NCBI RefSeq assembly: GCF_963662255.1 | Contig: NC_085047.1 | Span: 19,378,258-19,442,257 of the forward strand | Direction: 5' to 3' | Length of the DNA stretch: 64,000 nt | Origin: Cinclus cinclus | Lineage: Eukaryota; Chordata; Aves; Passeriformes; Cinclidae | Shown here: one piece after another, positions 53,081 to 64,000 of the stretch | Position numbering within the stretch: position 1 is the stretch's first letter | Layout of the letters: each line of letters begins with the position of its first letter | Program-made: the position numbers and the translations under genes | The notes under the pieces: model-generated | What the model was told of the DNA's origin: nothing | Database searches by the model: none | The model's input: only the letters and a program-made list of their open reading frames with translations

Positions 53081-53601
53081 TGTCTTGGTTTACAATACAA
53101 CATACATATTCTATTACCATCTGAGTAGGGTGATCATCCTTATCTCTGTGGGAAATGTCTTCTGTTGATGGGCCATAACTGATAAGGGTGATCATCCTTA
53201 TCTCTGTGCGAAGTATCTTCTGTTAATGGGCCATTGAGTCCTACTCTATAACTGATAAGATTACATCATCCCATTGGGAGATGCTCCAGCCAGGACGACG
53301 AGCCAACCAAGCCTTTCCTACCTAGATAAAAACTGAGGTGTAGAACGCCAAAGGCAGCCTTTTTCCACTGGATTCCAGAGGAGGAACCAGGTTCTTATCC
53401 ACATCATCGCTGGACCCTTTGGAGGAAAACTGCACCAGCACCCTGACTGACAGGGTATCAGGTTGTATTCTGACTCTGTCAGTGGTTTTATTTTTATTAT
53501 TGCATGCATTTTGTTTTTTCTCTTTTTTTTTCCCCTCTTCCCTATTAAAAATTGTATTACTGACTTGAAGTCTCACAAGTTTTGCTGTTCAAACCAGTAC
53601 A
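53081..53601 (+). mobile_element. Solo ERV LTR, family C, 521 bp, GGGCA duplication
   Basis: This is the best-defined insertion in the window. It begins TGTCTTGGTTTACAATACA and ends CAAACCAGTACA, and it is flanked by a perfect 5-base direct repeat GGGCA (53076-53080 and 53602-53606). On the plus strand it carries a TATA-like GATAAAAAC at 53325-53333, followed by an 'ccactggattccagaggagg' block and an ATTAAA polyadenylation signal at 53544-53549. A pyrimidine-rich tract (53515-53542) lies just before the signal. No internal retroviral sequence is adjacent, so it is a solo LTR. The intact target duplication fits a fairly recent insertion. Five-base duplications are usual for ERVL-like and some other ERV groups; I do not assign a class with certainty. 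Confidence 0.92.
53128..53243 (+). repeat. 58-bp tandem duplication inside LTR family C
   Basis: Two copies of a unit starting GGGTGATCATCCTTATCTCTG lie head to tail at 53128-53185 and 53186-53243. They differ at a handful of positions (for example GTGGGAAATG against GTGCGAAGTA). The unit is in the U3-like region, upstream of the TATA-like box, where retroviral enhancers usually lie. Confidence 0.9.
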
Positions 53602-56600
53602 GGGCATATTAACACAACAGTAGTCAAGTCTGGCTTTTGATATGCTCTCTATTCTTTCCAATTCTATTTTTAAGACTCTCTCATCCTATTCATTACAGCT
53701 AATATTACACTTACTCTCTCCTGTTTATTGCTTTGTCCTTTATATTTTATGGACAATTTGTTTTAAAACACTTATTACAAGAGTTTTCCATTTGTTAAGG
53801 GACAGAGAAGTATAGCTTTGTTCTAAATTGCTTCTAAAAATTATATCTAAACTATTATCAAATCTGTAAAGAAACTGATTGATTTTTCTTTCAGAGTTTT
53901 CAGATCAATCATCAGAATTGATCACAGCTAGATTTTCCATCACTTAAACTTTACAATGTCTGATAGTTTTTAATTATAAACGTTTTGGTAAAATTTCAAA
54001 ATTCCTTATGAATATGAAGGAATACAGTGGGTGGGTGTTGGATAACAGCTACAAAAATATGTCTTGATACACTAAAATGTTTCACTTCAATATGTTGTTT
54101 AGCATTCATCTTCACAAACTCAATATAAACAACTCACATAGCTTCATTTCAGTTACTTACACTTCTTCCAGAATAGAGAAAAAGTGAAGCAACATATAAA
54201 AAACATTTACATTTTTTACAAAAGCAATTTCTGAAATTGGAACTGCTATTATAGGTAATTGTTAACAAAATGTAACTTAGAAAATGTTAAAACAGGGATA
54301 TAGATCATTTATGCCTACTTGAAAGACACATGTAGCTTCAACAAAATCTGAGAGCCAGCATTAAATTTAGCAATGCATTCCACTGCAAAAACAAAACAAA
54401 CCACCAAATACAGAAATCCTCTTAATAAACGAGATTTTAACATAACGCTGAATAATAAGCACAAGACTATTTGACACTATAAATCCCTTAGTTAACCATG
54501 TGAAATACTTCCAGAAACAAGCACATGAGACCAGCAGAAGTGAAATAGCTCACAGATGGATAAACACAGCCTGCAGCCAAGGACCTGGAAAACGTGGGCA
54601 GAAGTTGCTGTTCTCCTACAGACTTTGCATAACTGGCCAGTCATTTCACATACAGCCTTGCAGTGTGTGACACACAGACAGTCTGTCAGGGGTGAAGTTT
54701 CCCAACACATTCTCTGCTGAAATAGGGGCCATTCTTACCTTCTTCAGCAACAACCACCTGTGGCACATTTTTGTTCCATTTCTTGCTCCAGCACAGAGGC
54801 TTACCTGAGCATGGTAAGGTGGGCAAGGAAAAATCCTTGTTTTTAGGCAAGCTGCCATCAGGCAGTGCTGGCACAAGGGGAATGGTGACAACACACAGCT
54901 AAGGCATGTGAACTGAATCCTCCTTTTCACAGAGTGGCACTGCCAAAGTGCACACTCCAGGGCTGGCAGCCATCTCCTCCTTCCGAGATTTTTATTCTCT
55001 CCAAAGTCTGCTTCTCCAGCCACTGTCACCTGACATCTTTTATCTCAGCTGCTCATAGGGGAACAAAAGCCATGATGTCAGTCAAGAAGAGTCAAGATTA
55101 TTTTAGAGAATTAAACAGAAAGCATTTGGTTCCTCCATTCATTTTGCCCAGAACACATTAGGGAATTCCTCACAGACAGGCTGGCTGTGGGGTGGCAACA
55201 CTAACTATTAATGGTAACTTAGCAGGAAAGATCAAGGCTGTGTGTACCACAAGCTTTTACTTCTTCAAGCCAGTTTGTCTCCAATATTGGAATAAACAAA
55301 TTAAAAGGAATAAAACCATAAAAATAAGATAACAGTACCTCCATTTTTTTCACAGATGTTATGAGGATAAATACATTAAGGATTATGAGATGTTCAAAAG
55401 CTATAGTAATAGGGAAGATAGAAGTAGCTAAGACAGATAAACTGCTATAAAAAATGCAGAGAGACTTTTAAAAGAAACATCCAGCTATGTAGAGAGCGTG
55501 GTACTTTTTTAGTTACTATTTATGTGCCATCTGTGAACAAGGAAAGTACTTAAATCAGTTTTGTTCACACGTGAGCTGGGTAAAAAATGTGAAATTGTTT
55601 CTTGTAAACCATCATCCAAATGTAAATTTTCTTGATTGTCTCCCCATTTTGTTCACCCATTTTACATGTATGCTATAGGACATGTACACATTTCTTTCTC
55701 TGAACAGTCAAATGTATGGAAGGAACATGTGTTTTCCAAGAATTTGATTAACTCCTCTGTGGGCTTGGGAGTGGCAAAAACTACCACCTGACATAGGACA
55801 TCATCCCAGGGAGCAAATAGCAAGTAGGGTGTAGGAAAAAACTAGCATCAAAGTTATCAGATAGCTGCATGCACCCAGACAGTCAGCCAAAACACGTTCT
55901 GTCTAAACTATTCTCATGATAATTTTTTAGCAACAAAGGCTTCTATTCATGTGAACTGCTACACAGATAATTCATTACCAGAATAAAAGGACTGTATTCA
56001 TTGACTTGCTTGCTTCAAACAGATTTTCTCCAGCTCTGAAACAATAGCACCAAAAATACTGGGAGACTATGAAGACACAGCAAAATGCTATAAACCAAGC
56101 CTTGATTTGCTTGTGTTGCTGCTGTGCTGTTCATATGGCTTAAGTAGCTCAGTGACAGGGTGTCTTGTGGGATACAGGAAACAGTTAAGGTAAAGGAAGA
56201 TACTAATCTCGCTTACTTAAATTACTTGGGTATTTTTACAGGGACTGTTCAATTGGAAAGCATCCCTACTCTGTGAAAGGGAATTCTCAGAGGGTTGCTC
56301 TCTATGAAGTAAAATAGAAGTGGAATGACAAAAATGAGAAATGATCACTTCTTAGGTAAGAGTAAAAACCAATATAATTTATTGCTTTGGTAATGGGCTA
56401 AGTAGGTTTAGATTCCAGGAAACCTTTCTTTCTTTTAGACATTTCTGTTTTCACAGATTAACACACAATTGCAAAAATCCCCAGAGCTCCATTTATACTC
56501 TCTGGATATCTTAGCCACCATTTTAGCAACAGAGAATATCATCCCACTGGGAAAGAAAAACATATTTATTGAAATAAAAAGAAATGCCTCATGACATTCT

Positions 56601-57873
56601 TTGTGAGATGCCCTAAAACAAGTGCCATTCTCTCACTAAATGACCAGACCAACATCTTTCAAGAAAATTTGTTTTATGGTTTGGGTTTCTTGGTTGTGTT
56701 TTTTTTTCCTTGAATTATGAACAAGGTTATTCAATATGAACACTGGTTGGTCAGGTGGATGAGCTAAACATAAAGTGGTTTTAAACATTCATATTATCTT
56801 TCTTCCCCTCTCCCCTCACAGCTTTATTAGATTGGCCAGGGTTGGTAAGTGCATCCTTATAATTCCCATTTCGTCAGCACTACAGTATCTGCCACAGAGA
56901 GACAAAAAATGAGTAGGAAGGAGCTGTCAAATAAAAAAAGATCTTAAAGACTGTAAATCACCATAGTATGGAGTATATGGTGAGAGTGATCATTAAAAAC
57001 ATATCAATCAGTGGGAGCAGTTTCGTTAGGAGGAGAGAGGATCATGAAAAGAAAACAAAAATTGATTATGTTGAAGGTCTTGAGCACTATAAAGACAAAT
57101 AACTCTAAAAACAGACCTGAAGCACTGTGTGAGGTGGCCCAGAGGTCTAGTCCAGCATGAATTTCTTCAGACACTGCTCATAATTGGGCTTTTTCTTTTC
57201 ACTGTAAAAGAAAGATGTCGATTTCCCAATTCAATTCAGAATCCTGGCTCTCATCACAAAAGAAAGGCTTGTATTATATTATGCACTTGCTGAACTAGAC
57301 CAACTTCAGGGCCCTTATGTGCCTGCTAGACAGATGGTACATCCCTCAGCTGTTTGAATATGAAAACTCAAAGAATTCCTAAAATCACCAGGGAAATAAA
57401 GAAACAGTCAGGGGGAAGTGAGAGGGCAGAAAAGATCAAAAGGGCTGAGCAGTAGACAGTTTCAAGATATTTTCTTAATCAACAAATCCATACATGCTGG
57501 AGGGCAAGCCCTGCACCCATCAGCTCTTGTTTTGCAACTGAGGATTGCAAAATCCTCTTATTCCTGTATTACACTCCTAAGAGAATGCTCAGGAAGTAAT
57601 TCTTTTGCAGTACAACTTTACGACCCCAGGAGAAGCAGAAACACCATGATGTTGAGGAACTTCACAAGTCCCAGGCAAGACCAGAGCTGTAGTCATTGGC
57701 TAATAAATCAATATATCCTTGTGACTCTTGACCTCATGGAAGGTTTTCTGCTGCAAACATGACTATAATCTGTGTAGGTCACCACAAATATGGATAGATA
57801 TAGCCTTCAACAGCAAAAGCTGTTTTTTTGGAAAACATCCTTTCCAAGGATTTTAGTCTTATTGTAATAAACC

Positions 57874-57896
57874 TTTTTTTTTTTTTTTTTTTTTTT
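57874..57896. repeat. T23 homopolymer followed by C4
   Basis: A run of 23 T followed by CCCC. It could be the tail of a minus-strand retrocopy lying at higher coordinates, but no polyadenylation signal or recognised sequence is adjacent. Confidence 0.9.
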
Positions 57897-59990
57897 CCCC
57901 ATGATCCTAGTACGGGTTTATGTCTAATATTACTTGCAGCTCTTCTGAAATCTGGGTGTCAATTCTCTTCAACAGGAGGGATTTTCAGCTCATCTCAGCA
58001 GGCATGTAGAAACCCGAACTTGAAAAAATATAGAGCCTATGTTTAAGGCAGAAAATGACAGTTTTAGTATTTTAAAGGACTATATTTACACACACTGAAA
58101 AACCTACAGCTCAGGAACAAAGCTGGTAACCTGAAATGCAGTTGATAGAGAGGAAGATGTTTGAGATTTGTTTGGATTTGGTTTCCAATTTTTACAGCAA
58201 GTAATTAGCATTTAATTGGATAACTGGAACCTCCCAGGCCAGGGCTGTTCCTCAGGGCAATGGTGTTCCAAGGCAAAGCAAAAAAATCATTACTTTCCTT
58301 GAAGAGGCTTCAGGGAACCCCACATCCCCTGATTCAAAAATAAAGCCCTCTCTCTCTTCAGAACTAGAGACCAGCAGCTTGCAGCTGATTCCTGTTGAGT
58401 TTGCCCGTAGCTGCATGGGCATCCATTTACACGCTTCTTTCATTGCTGTGAAAATTCATTAGACACCAGAGATTTTTAAAACTGCGTCACTGCTGGATTT
58501 TTTTTCTTAAGTGTTAGGACTGATAGAAAAACACACGTCATTCAAATGGGTGTTACCAGACCTGGCCTGCTATAGTTAGCATAACATACATAAACATCCA
58601 CCACTTCTTGTTTTTTTATTTGTTTGGTATATTATCACACAAATAATCAAAAGATCTCTGAAGTTCAACATCTTTTCTCCCCAGTATAATCAATCCTTGC
58701 ATAAAGATAGCCAGCACCTGAAAGTGACAGCAATACTCACAGCCTGTGAAGCTGAACAGTAGATTCCATCCTCCTGATGGAATTATATGGAATATTATAG
58801 GCAAAGGCCTTCTTTTTCCTTCCACATTTTACTGTAAAGGTCAATACAAACACTGTGGAAAAAGATTAGGAAAGTGGTATCAAGTACAAGGATTTTGAGC
58901 AGGGAGAAAGCTTTTTCAGATGTTGAAAAATCTCTACAAAGATCTGAAAACTAGCAAAAAATGAAAATACAAGGTACAAGGTTTGGTTAATGTAGTTTAG
59001 GAAGTGTCTGGTCAAAGATATAGGAGTAAAAATGAATGTGCACTGAGAAATCATAAGACAGCAGACAATATTAGTCTATTCAGTTACATGACAGTGATAA
59101 TTGATGTAAAATAAGCAAATAGATTAATGACAGACACAGGGGAACAGAAACCGAATTTATAAATAGATTTAGTCTGTTAAATAAACAAAGGGAAACAATC
59201 AGCAGTGATTACAAACATCTTATTTAAGTAGTCTTTAATAAGCTCAATGGCTTGGAGAAGACAAGCCTTTTAAAAAGTGACAAAAAAATCAGCCTCTCCA
59301 TTGGAGGAATAGTTAAGAACTATCTATAAAACCCTGAGGGTCAATTTGGTCCCACAGTACTAAAATGGAATTTATCACTTTTGCCCTCTAAGTATTAGCT
59401 AACATTCACCTTCCAGTAAAAGCAACAGCCATCAACCCCAATAGACAATTTTTCTTTTTGCTCCTCCAGTAGTTCTTCTGGTGAGGGTAATATTCCACTT
59501 CACCTGTAATTTCTGAAGTTGTGACCTTAAGCTCGTAGGCAGACTTGCCATGACACACAACCTGCTAGAGGCAAAGTATTGTAAACAGAGACTCTGAATG
59601 ATGCTGTAAAGGAATTATGCTCTCACTTGCTGTTTATACCCAAATGTTTCCTCTGTTCTCTCATGCATCTACCTGACAGGCTGTCTCTGCCACCTAGAGC
59701 AAAGTTAGATCAGATGAGGCTACCACAGAAAAACATCAGTACAAACAGGCTCGGCTCACCAGCAGGGAAGAGTGCCTCATACAAGCCACCAAGCTTCATG
59801 TAGCAGAGCACTTGGCATACCATCACTAAGTCTGACCTGCCTCCATATCTCAGTCCATCTACAGCCTGTTTCTTGTTGATTGCTCCTGATGCATTCAGTC
59901 TACACACAATAACTTGTGGAAATGCAATTCAGCATAATTCTGGATAATGCAGTAGGGAAAAGAAGTGAGGAAAAACCCTCAAAATTCAGA

Positions 59991-60006
59991 CAAACAAACA
60001 AACAAG
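59991..60006. repeat. (CAAA)4 microsatellite
   Basis: Four near-perfect CAAA units followed by an A-rich stretch. Confidence 0.9.
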
Positions 60007-60417
60007 AAAAAAACCTCCTAGAGAGGTTTTTTTAGAGAACTTACAAGTGTTGTGGTACGCAGTTATTGCTTTAACCCCTATCCTGAAATCACCTGTTAGA
60101 GATGGAGGCAGTGGATTTTTGTCCATTTAGCCTGCCTTGCTTCCACCTCTGAACAACCTACACAATTCTCTCCAAGCAAAATTCTAACTCTGGAAAAGCC
60201 AGCCAACAGCAAACATGCATTTCTTGCAGCTCCTATGGGGATTTATTTTAAGAACTTCACAGTGTGGGCTAACAAGTTGGAAAGAGCAGGGAGTGTCCCA
60301 TGACCACTGCCTGGGCTCCAGGACTGAGGAACATAGCAGAACATCAGGCTTACTTCAAAATGCTTTACCTCCCAACCTTCCATAAAATTCTTGTCACAAC
60401 ACTCATGCACAATTATT

Positions 60418-60443
60418 AAAAATAATAATAATAATAAAAAAAA
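60418..60443. repeat. (AAT)6 microsatellite with A-rich end
   Basis: Six AAT units followed by A8. A simple repeat with no further features. Confidence 0.92.
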
Positions 60444-63139
60444 TTCTTCTATTTCTGCAGTTTCAGCACACTAATCCACTCCTTTCCTATAAGTGATATT
60501 CTACCACTGAACATACTGAAAAGGACTCTTTTGCCAAGAAACCAGATTTTCTGAGAGTGAATGAAGATGGGATAAAAACTCATGTGTACTGTACTTGACC
60601 AACAGAGAACTATTCCTGAGCACACCAAGATCTCATGGCAACCCTTACAAAAGATCATCCAGACAAGCCAACTCTGATAATGCCAGAGAGCAATCACAAG
60701 CACCAGTACCTGGCAAGAAGAGACAAAAAAACAGCACTGAGGACAGAACAGATGAAGGAGGAAATTTTCTATTAGCCCAAACCAGAAATATCATCTTAAT
60801 TGTTTCAGTGCTCCCTGTACATTCAAATGTGCCACTCTTGCTCTGCCTGAATGCTCAAATACTCTGTTTGAACTAGAGGAGCATAGCCCCTGAAAACAAG
60901 CAAGACAACTTTCACAGCCTGCCTCATTAATTCTGTGTTCCCCATTTGTCTTCACAAGCCCTCTTAGAGAGCTGAACCTCAGGGTCTCTACACCACTGCC
61001 CTCCCACATCCCCCCACTGCAGGGTGCCTTACTCCTTTCCACTCTGCCTCCCACTTCAAATTCTACAGGAGTCAGACAGCAGAAGGACTGAAACCTCAAC
61101 TGAAACCAAAAGTTCAGGCAGAAACATGACAGAGAGAAAGCAGAAAGGGGAAGCAAAAAGAAAAAGACGAAAGCACTGACAGAGTTCAGAAAAGACTTGG
61201 ACTAAAAGCAGTAGTAGGTGGATTCAGAAACCCCAGACAAAATCCAGCCAAAAGGGTCACTCTACTTGATTCAAGTACTGCAAAAATTACATATTTATTT
61301 CCTGCTACCAAGGAACAAGCTTAATGAGCACTCCAGAAGAAGTGCTTCATATCACCCTTAAGGTTTTTGCTCCTAATTACCTCCATCGCTTTGAGCACCA
61401 GACATTCATCCTCCACATAGTCATGGGCTTGGTACATCCTCTCCCACTCTCTCCTTGCTCTCCACAGTCACCATCCCACTAGTCTACATGCCACAGCCTC
61501 CACTCCTCAGCAGAGATTGCAGATGGGTACTGAGAGATTTTAGGTCCCCTCTCAGTGTGGGTTCACCTCCACTCGCTCCCTTCCCTGCCATTTACCAGAA
61601 TACACAGTGCTTCACTTCTAACTGCCTGCTATTCAGACAATCTGAAAGGATCAGAGTCACCCATATTAAAGCACTGTGGTCAGCCAGTCAGAGCAAGATG
61701 GGAGAAAAGGATTGGTGTAAAATATGTGTCACAAGCCTAGAAGGCTCAGATGTTGAAGGAGAACTTGGACAAGAAGGGGTAATTGAGAATATGAGAGCCG
61801 AGCAAAGGTACAGCTCTGAGAAGAATTAATATGTGATACAAATACAATGAACATAATTCACTTCAGTTCTCCAGATCAATCTAACCTGAGCAGACAACTA
61901 TTGTGGTACACTGTAATTGCAGTCACAGGGTCTAGTGTAGCATCTAGTGTTGCTTAGAGGAAAAATTAAACAAGTGAGCAAACGACAGAAGAGGTGAAGA
62001 TAACACAGCAAGTTCTGTTCCATGTTTAACCTCTGCAGTCCCTTCTTGAATGTTTTTTGGGTGTTTTTTAGTTGGATGAATTAACATGAGTATCTTGATG
62101 CATGTACTAAAATTGCTGCAATGTTTCCATACTATTGTTGTGCAACTGTTTGTCTTCTTTTATTAATGCCAGCAGATTTAGATAAAGACTCTAAAGACAA
62201 GGAAAAAAACTTGCTGTGAGACACACCAGCAGAAAATCCATTTACTTCAAGTGATGTTTCTATGGGTTTATACCACTATAGCCACAAGCCAAACCTGTAT
62301 CACAAAGAAAGGCAGAAGGGGAAGGAGAATGCTTATCTGCCCACTTTTTGAAACAGTATTAAATATTGCTGTACCACTGTCTCCTACTAAAGAGGCACCT
62401 CTGACTCCTCATCTCATTGGAAAATGTGACATTTCAAAAATACTTGACTTTTGACAGCTACATCTGCAGTACTGCTCTATAAGCACAGTTATTATAGTGC
62501 TAACCACAAAACTGTTGTAACACCATATTAAAATAATCCCTTTATATACCTTCCAGAGCTCTGGCAATGTTTTGCCAGCACCTGAGAGTTACAGAAGGTA
62601 TGTTACCCATTAATCATCTGCATAGTTTTATATATACACCACCTAGAGGGATGTAGTAAATACAGACCAGAAAGAGTATAGAGGTTGAAGTCGGCTGTAG
62701 AAGTTCACTTGCCATTCCTAACAGATATATTGAAGTGCCTCTTTGACAGCAACTTCTGTCCAGAGACGAGACAGATGGGACACTTGTGAAAAAAGGGTTG
62801 TTTAAAGTTCAAGAGAAAAATCAACACTCATAATCATGAAGTAATGATAATCTTATTATCTTAAATAATGATAAAGAAATCTTGTAATGATCCAATGCCA
62901 CACAGTCCCAGGCAATTTTTCTGTGAGAATTCCTACATGGATTGGGCACTATATTTGAGATTAAGTTTATAGCTGAATACAAGAATGGCATCATGAGGTT
63001 TTAGCGAGGTGGTAATACTGTATTTTAGAAGGGGAACAATACAAAAAAAAAATAAACCAAAAACAACAAAACCAGAGTGACTTCAGCAGTAGAGAAGAGT
63101 GAGAATATGCAGAATACATGTGAGCCCTGCAGATAAGAT

Positions 63140-63867
63140 CAGTGAAGGAGAGGAAGGAAGAGCTCCACGTGCTGGAGCCCTGTAACCCCATGGTGTAGAA
63201 AATGGTGAGGCCTGATACTCCCCTGCATCCCATGGAGGTGAATGGAAGTGCAGAGATCACCTGCAGCCCATAGAGCACCCCATGCTGGAAACAGGAGGAT
63301 GCCCAAAAGAGCCTGTCAGTGTGTGGAAAACCCATGCTGGAGCAGGCTCCTGCCAGGACCTGTGGAGCCATGGACAGAGGAGCCCATCCTGGAGCAGGTT
63401 TGCTGGCAGGACTTGTGACCCCACAGGGGTCCCACATTGGAGCACTGTACCCCATGGAAGGGCCCCACACTGGAACAACTCAGTGAGAACTTCAGCCCAT
63501 AAGGACTCACATTGGAGAAATTTGTGGAAGACTGTCTCCCTTGGGATGGACCCCATGCTAGAGAGAAGGGGAAGAGTGTGAGGAAGGACCAGCAGAGCCC
63601 AGTAAGAAATGAGGGGTGGGGGGTGGAGAAGATATTTTAATATTTCGTTCTTATTTCTCATTATCCTACTCTGATTTGATTGGTAAGAAATTAAACTAAT
63701 TTATTCAAGTCATCTGTTTTGCCTGGGACAGAAATGGGTTAATGATATCTCCATGTTCCTTATCTTAACCAATAAGCCTTTTCATTCTATTTCCTGTCTT
63801 CCTTGTCCACTGTAGGAGGGGAGAGATAGAGTGGCTTTTGTAATCCAGCCAGGGTCAACTCACCACG
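63140..63867 (+). mobile_element. ERV LTR, family E, about 730 bp, internally repetitive
   Basis: The 3' half (about 63640-63867) matches a bird LTR block I recall well: 'ttctcattatcctactctgat', 'gattggtaagaaattaaact' with an ATTAAA signal at 63690-63695, 'ctgttttgcctgggacag', and the terminal 'ccagccagggtcaactcaccac' (63845-63866). The family's usual last A appears as G at 63867. The 5' half (63140-63560) is the family's degenerate repeat region with many CATGCTGGAGCAGG-like motifs. The 5' boundary is approximate because no TG start or target duplication could be fixed. Antisense frames of 159 and 134 codons, rich in tandem peptide repeats, come from this repeat structure and are not genes. 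Confidence 0.88.
63271..63566 (+). repeat. Seven degenerate repeats of a CCCAYGCTGGAGCA motif
   Basis: The motif recurs at about 63278, 63331, 63382, 63431, 63463, 63505 and 63551, spaced 53, 51, 49, 32, 42 and 46 bases apart. Shared partner words such as CAGGACYTGTG and CCCCATGG lie between the anchors, suggesting ancient tandem duplication of a unit of about 45 to 50 bases inside the LTR. Confidence 0.85.
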
Positions 63868-64000
63868 ACTCACTAGCCGAACGCATAACAGCTGTTTTGT
63901 ACTTGTGCTTCATACCTTTGTTAAACATTTAGTAATCTTTCCTAATCATCTAGGAAAACTTTAATATACAAGGTGCCCACACAAACCATGGACTCGCTAA
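63868..64000. other. Flanking unassigned sequence
   Basis: The last 130 bases after the LTR contain nothing recognisable. It is AT-rich and matches the background of the window. Confidence 0.6.

Larger units (their letters stand above)
53602..63139. other. Unassigned AT-rich sequence
   Basis: This 9.5-kb stretch holds no recognised gene or transposable element. It contains a T23 run (57874-57896), a CAAA microsatellite (59991-60006) and an AAT microsatellite (60418-60436). Frames of 114 to 127 codons (54646-55029 minus, 57418-57762 plus, 60791-61156 minus, 61455-61829 plus) overlap other frames and show no recognisable domains. Confidence 0.55.

Noticed and set aside
54646..55029. 127-codon minus-strand frame, cysteine-rich
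   Set aside because: Cysteines are not spaced as in any known family; a second frame (54686-54874) overlaps it. Treated as chance.
62991..63661. 159- and 134-codon minus-strand frames with repeated peptide words
   Set aside because: Both are antisense translations of the repetitive part of the family-E LTR.

Overview
The window reads as a gene-poor, AT-rich piece of a bird nuclear genome, most likely from a songbird or a near relative. That placement rests on the repeats. There are four fragments that match the 3' part of avian CR1 LINEs, one short trace of a CR1-type reverse transcriptase, and six endogenous-retrovirus LTRs in five families. I recognise several of these LTRs from memory of bird genomes; no database search was possible. 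I find no convincing protein-coding exon, tRNA, rRNA, small RNA, CRISPR array, operon or bacterial feature. The longest open frames (about 120 to 190 codons) either run antisense through LTRs or look like chance frames without recognisable domains. The window is therefore intergenic sequence or the inside of a very large intron.

Layout. Positions 1-10219 are unique AT-rich sequence with simple A-rich tracts. A minus-strand CR1 tail lies at 10220-10510. A short plus-strand LTR (14388-14696, flanked by GTGT) is followed by a plus-strand CR1 tail (14912-15050). A 300-base stretch of almost pure G and T lies at 21474-21774. Another plus-strand CR1 tail is at 29335-29450, with a small palindrome cluster just after it. 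At 36760-36790 there is a C5-T10-G16 tract.

The repeat-rich core is 41.6-53.6 kb. It holds a minus-strand CR1 (41679-41998), an LTR on the minus strand (42171-42637), a CR1 reverse-transcriptase trace (about 45780-45850), a second LTR of the same family on the plus strand (about 49017-49557), an unrelated LTR on the minus strand (49853-50453), and a well-preserved plus-strand solo LTR with a perfect GGGCA target duplication (53081-53601). From 53.6 to 63.1 kb the sequence is again unassigned. The window ends with a larger plus-strand LTR built from degenerate repeats (about 63140-63867).

No set of genes works together here. What the region records is successive retroelement insertion. Each LTR appears to be solo, with no gag, pol or env reading frame beside it, and several carry small internal duplications or terminal palindromes. 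I see no evidence of a previously undescribed biological system. The observations most worth checking are the inverted pair of same-family LTRs, the internal duplications in the LTRs, the G/T tract and the G16 tract.
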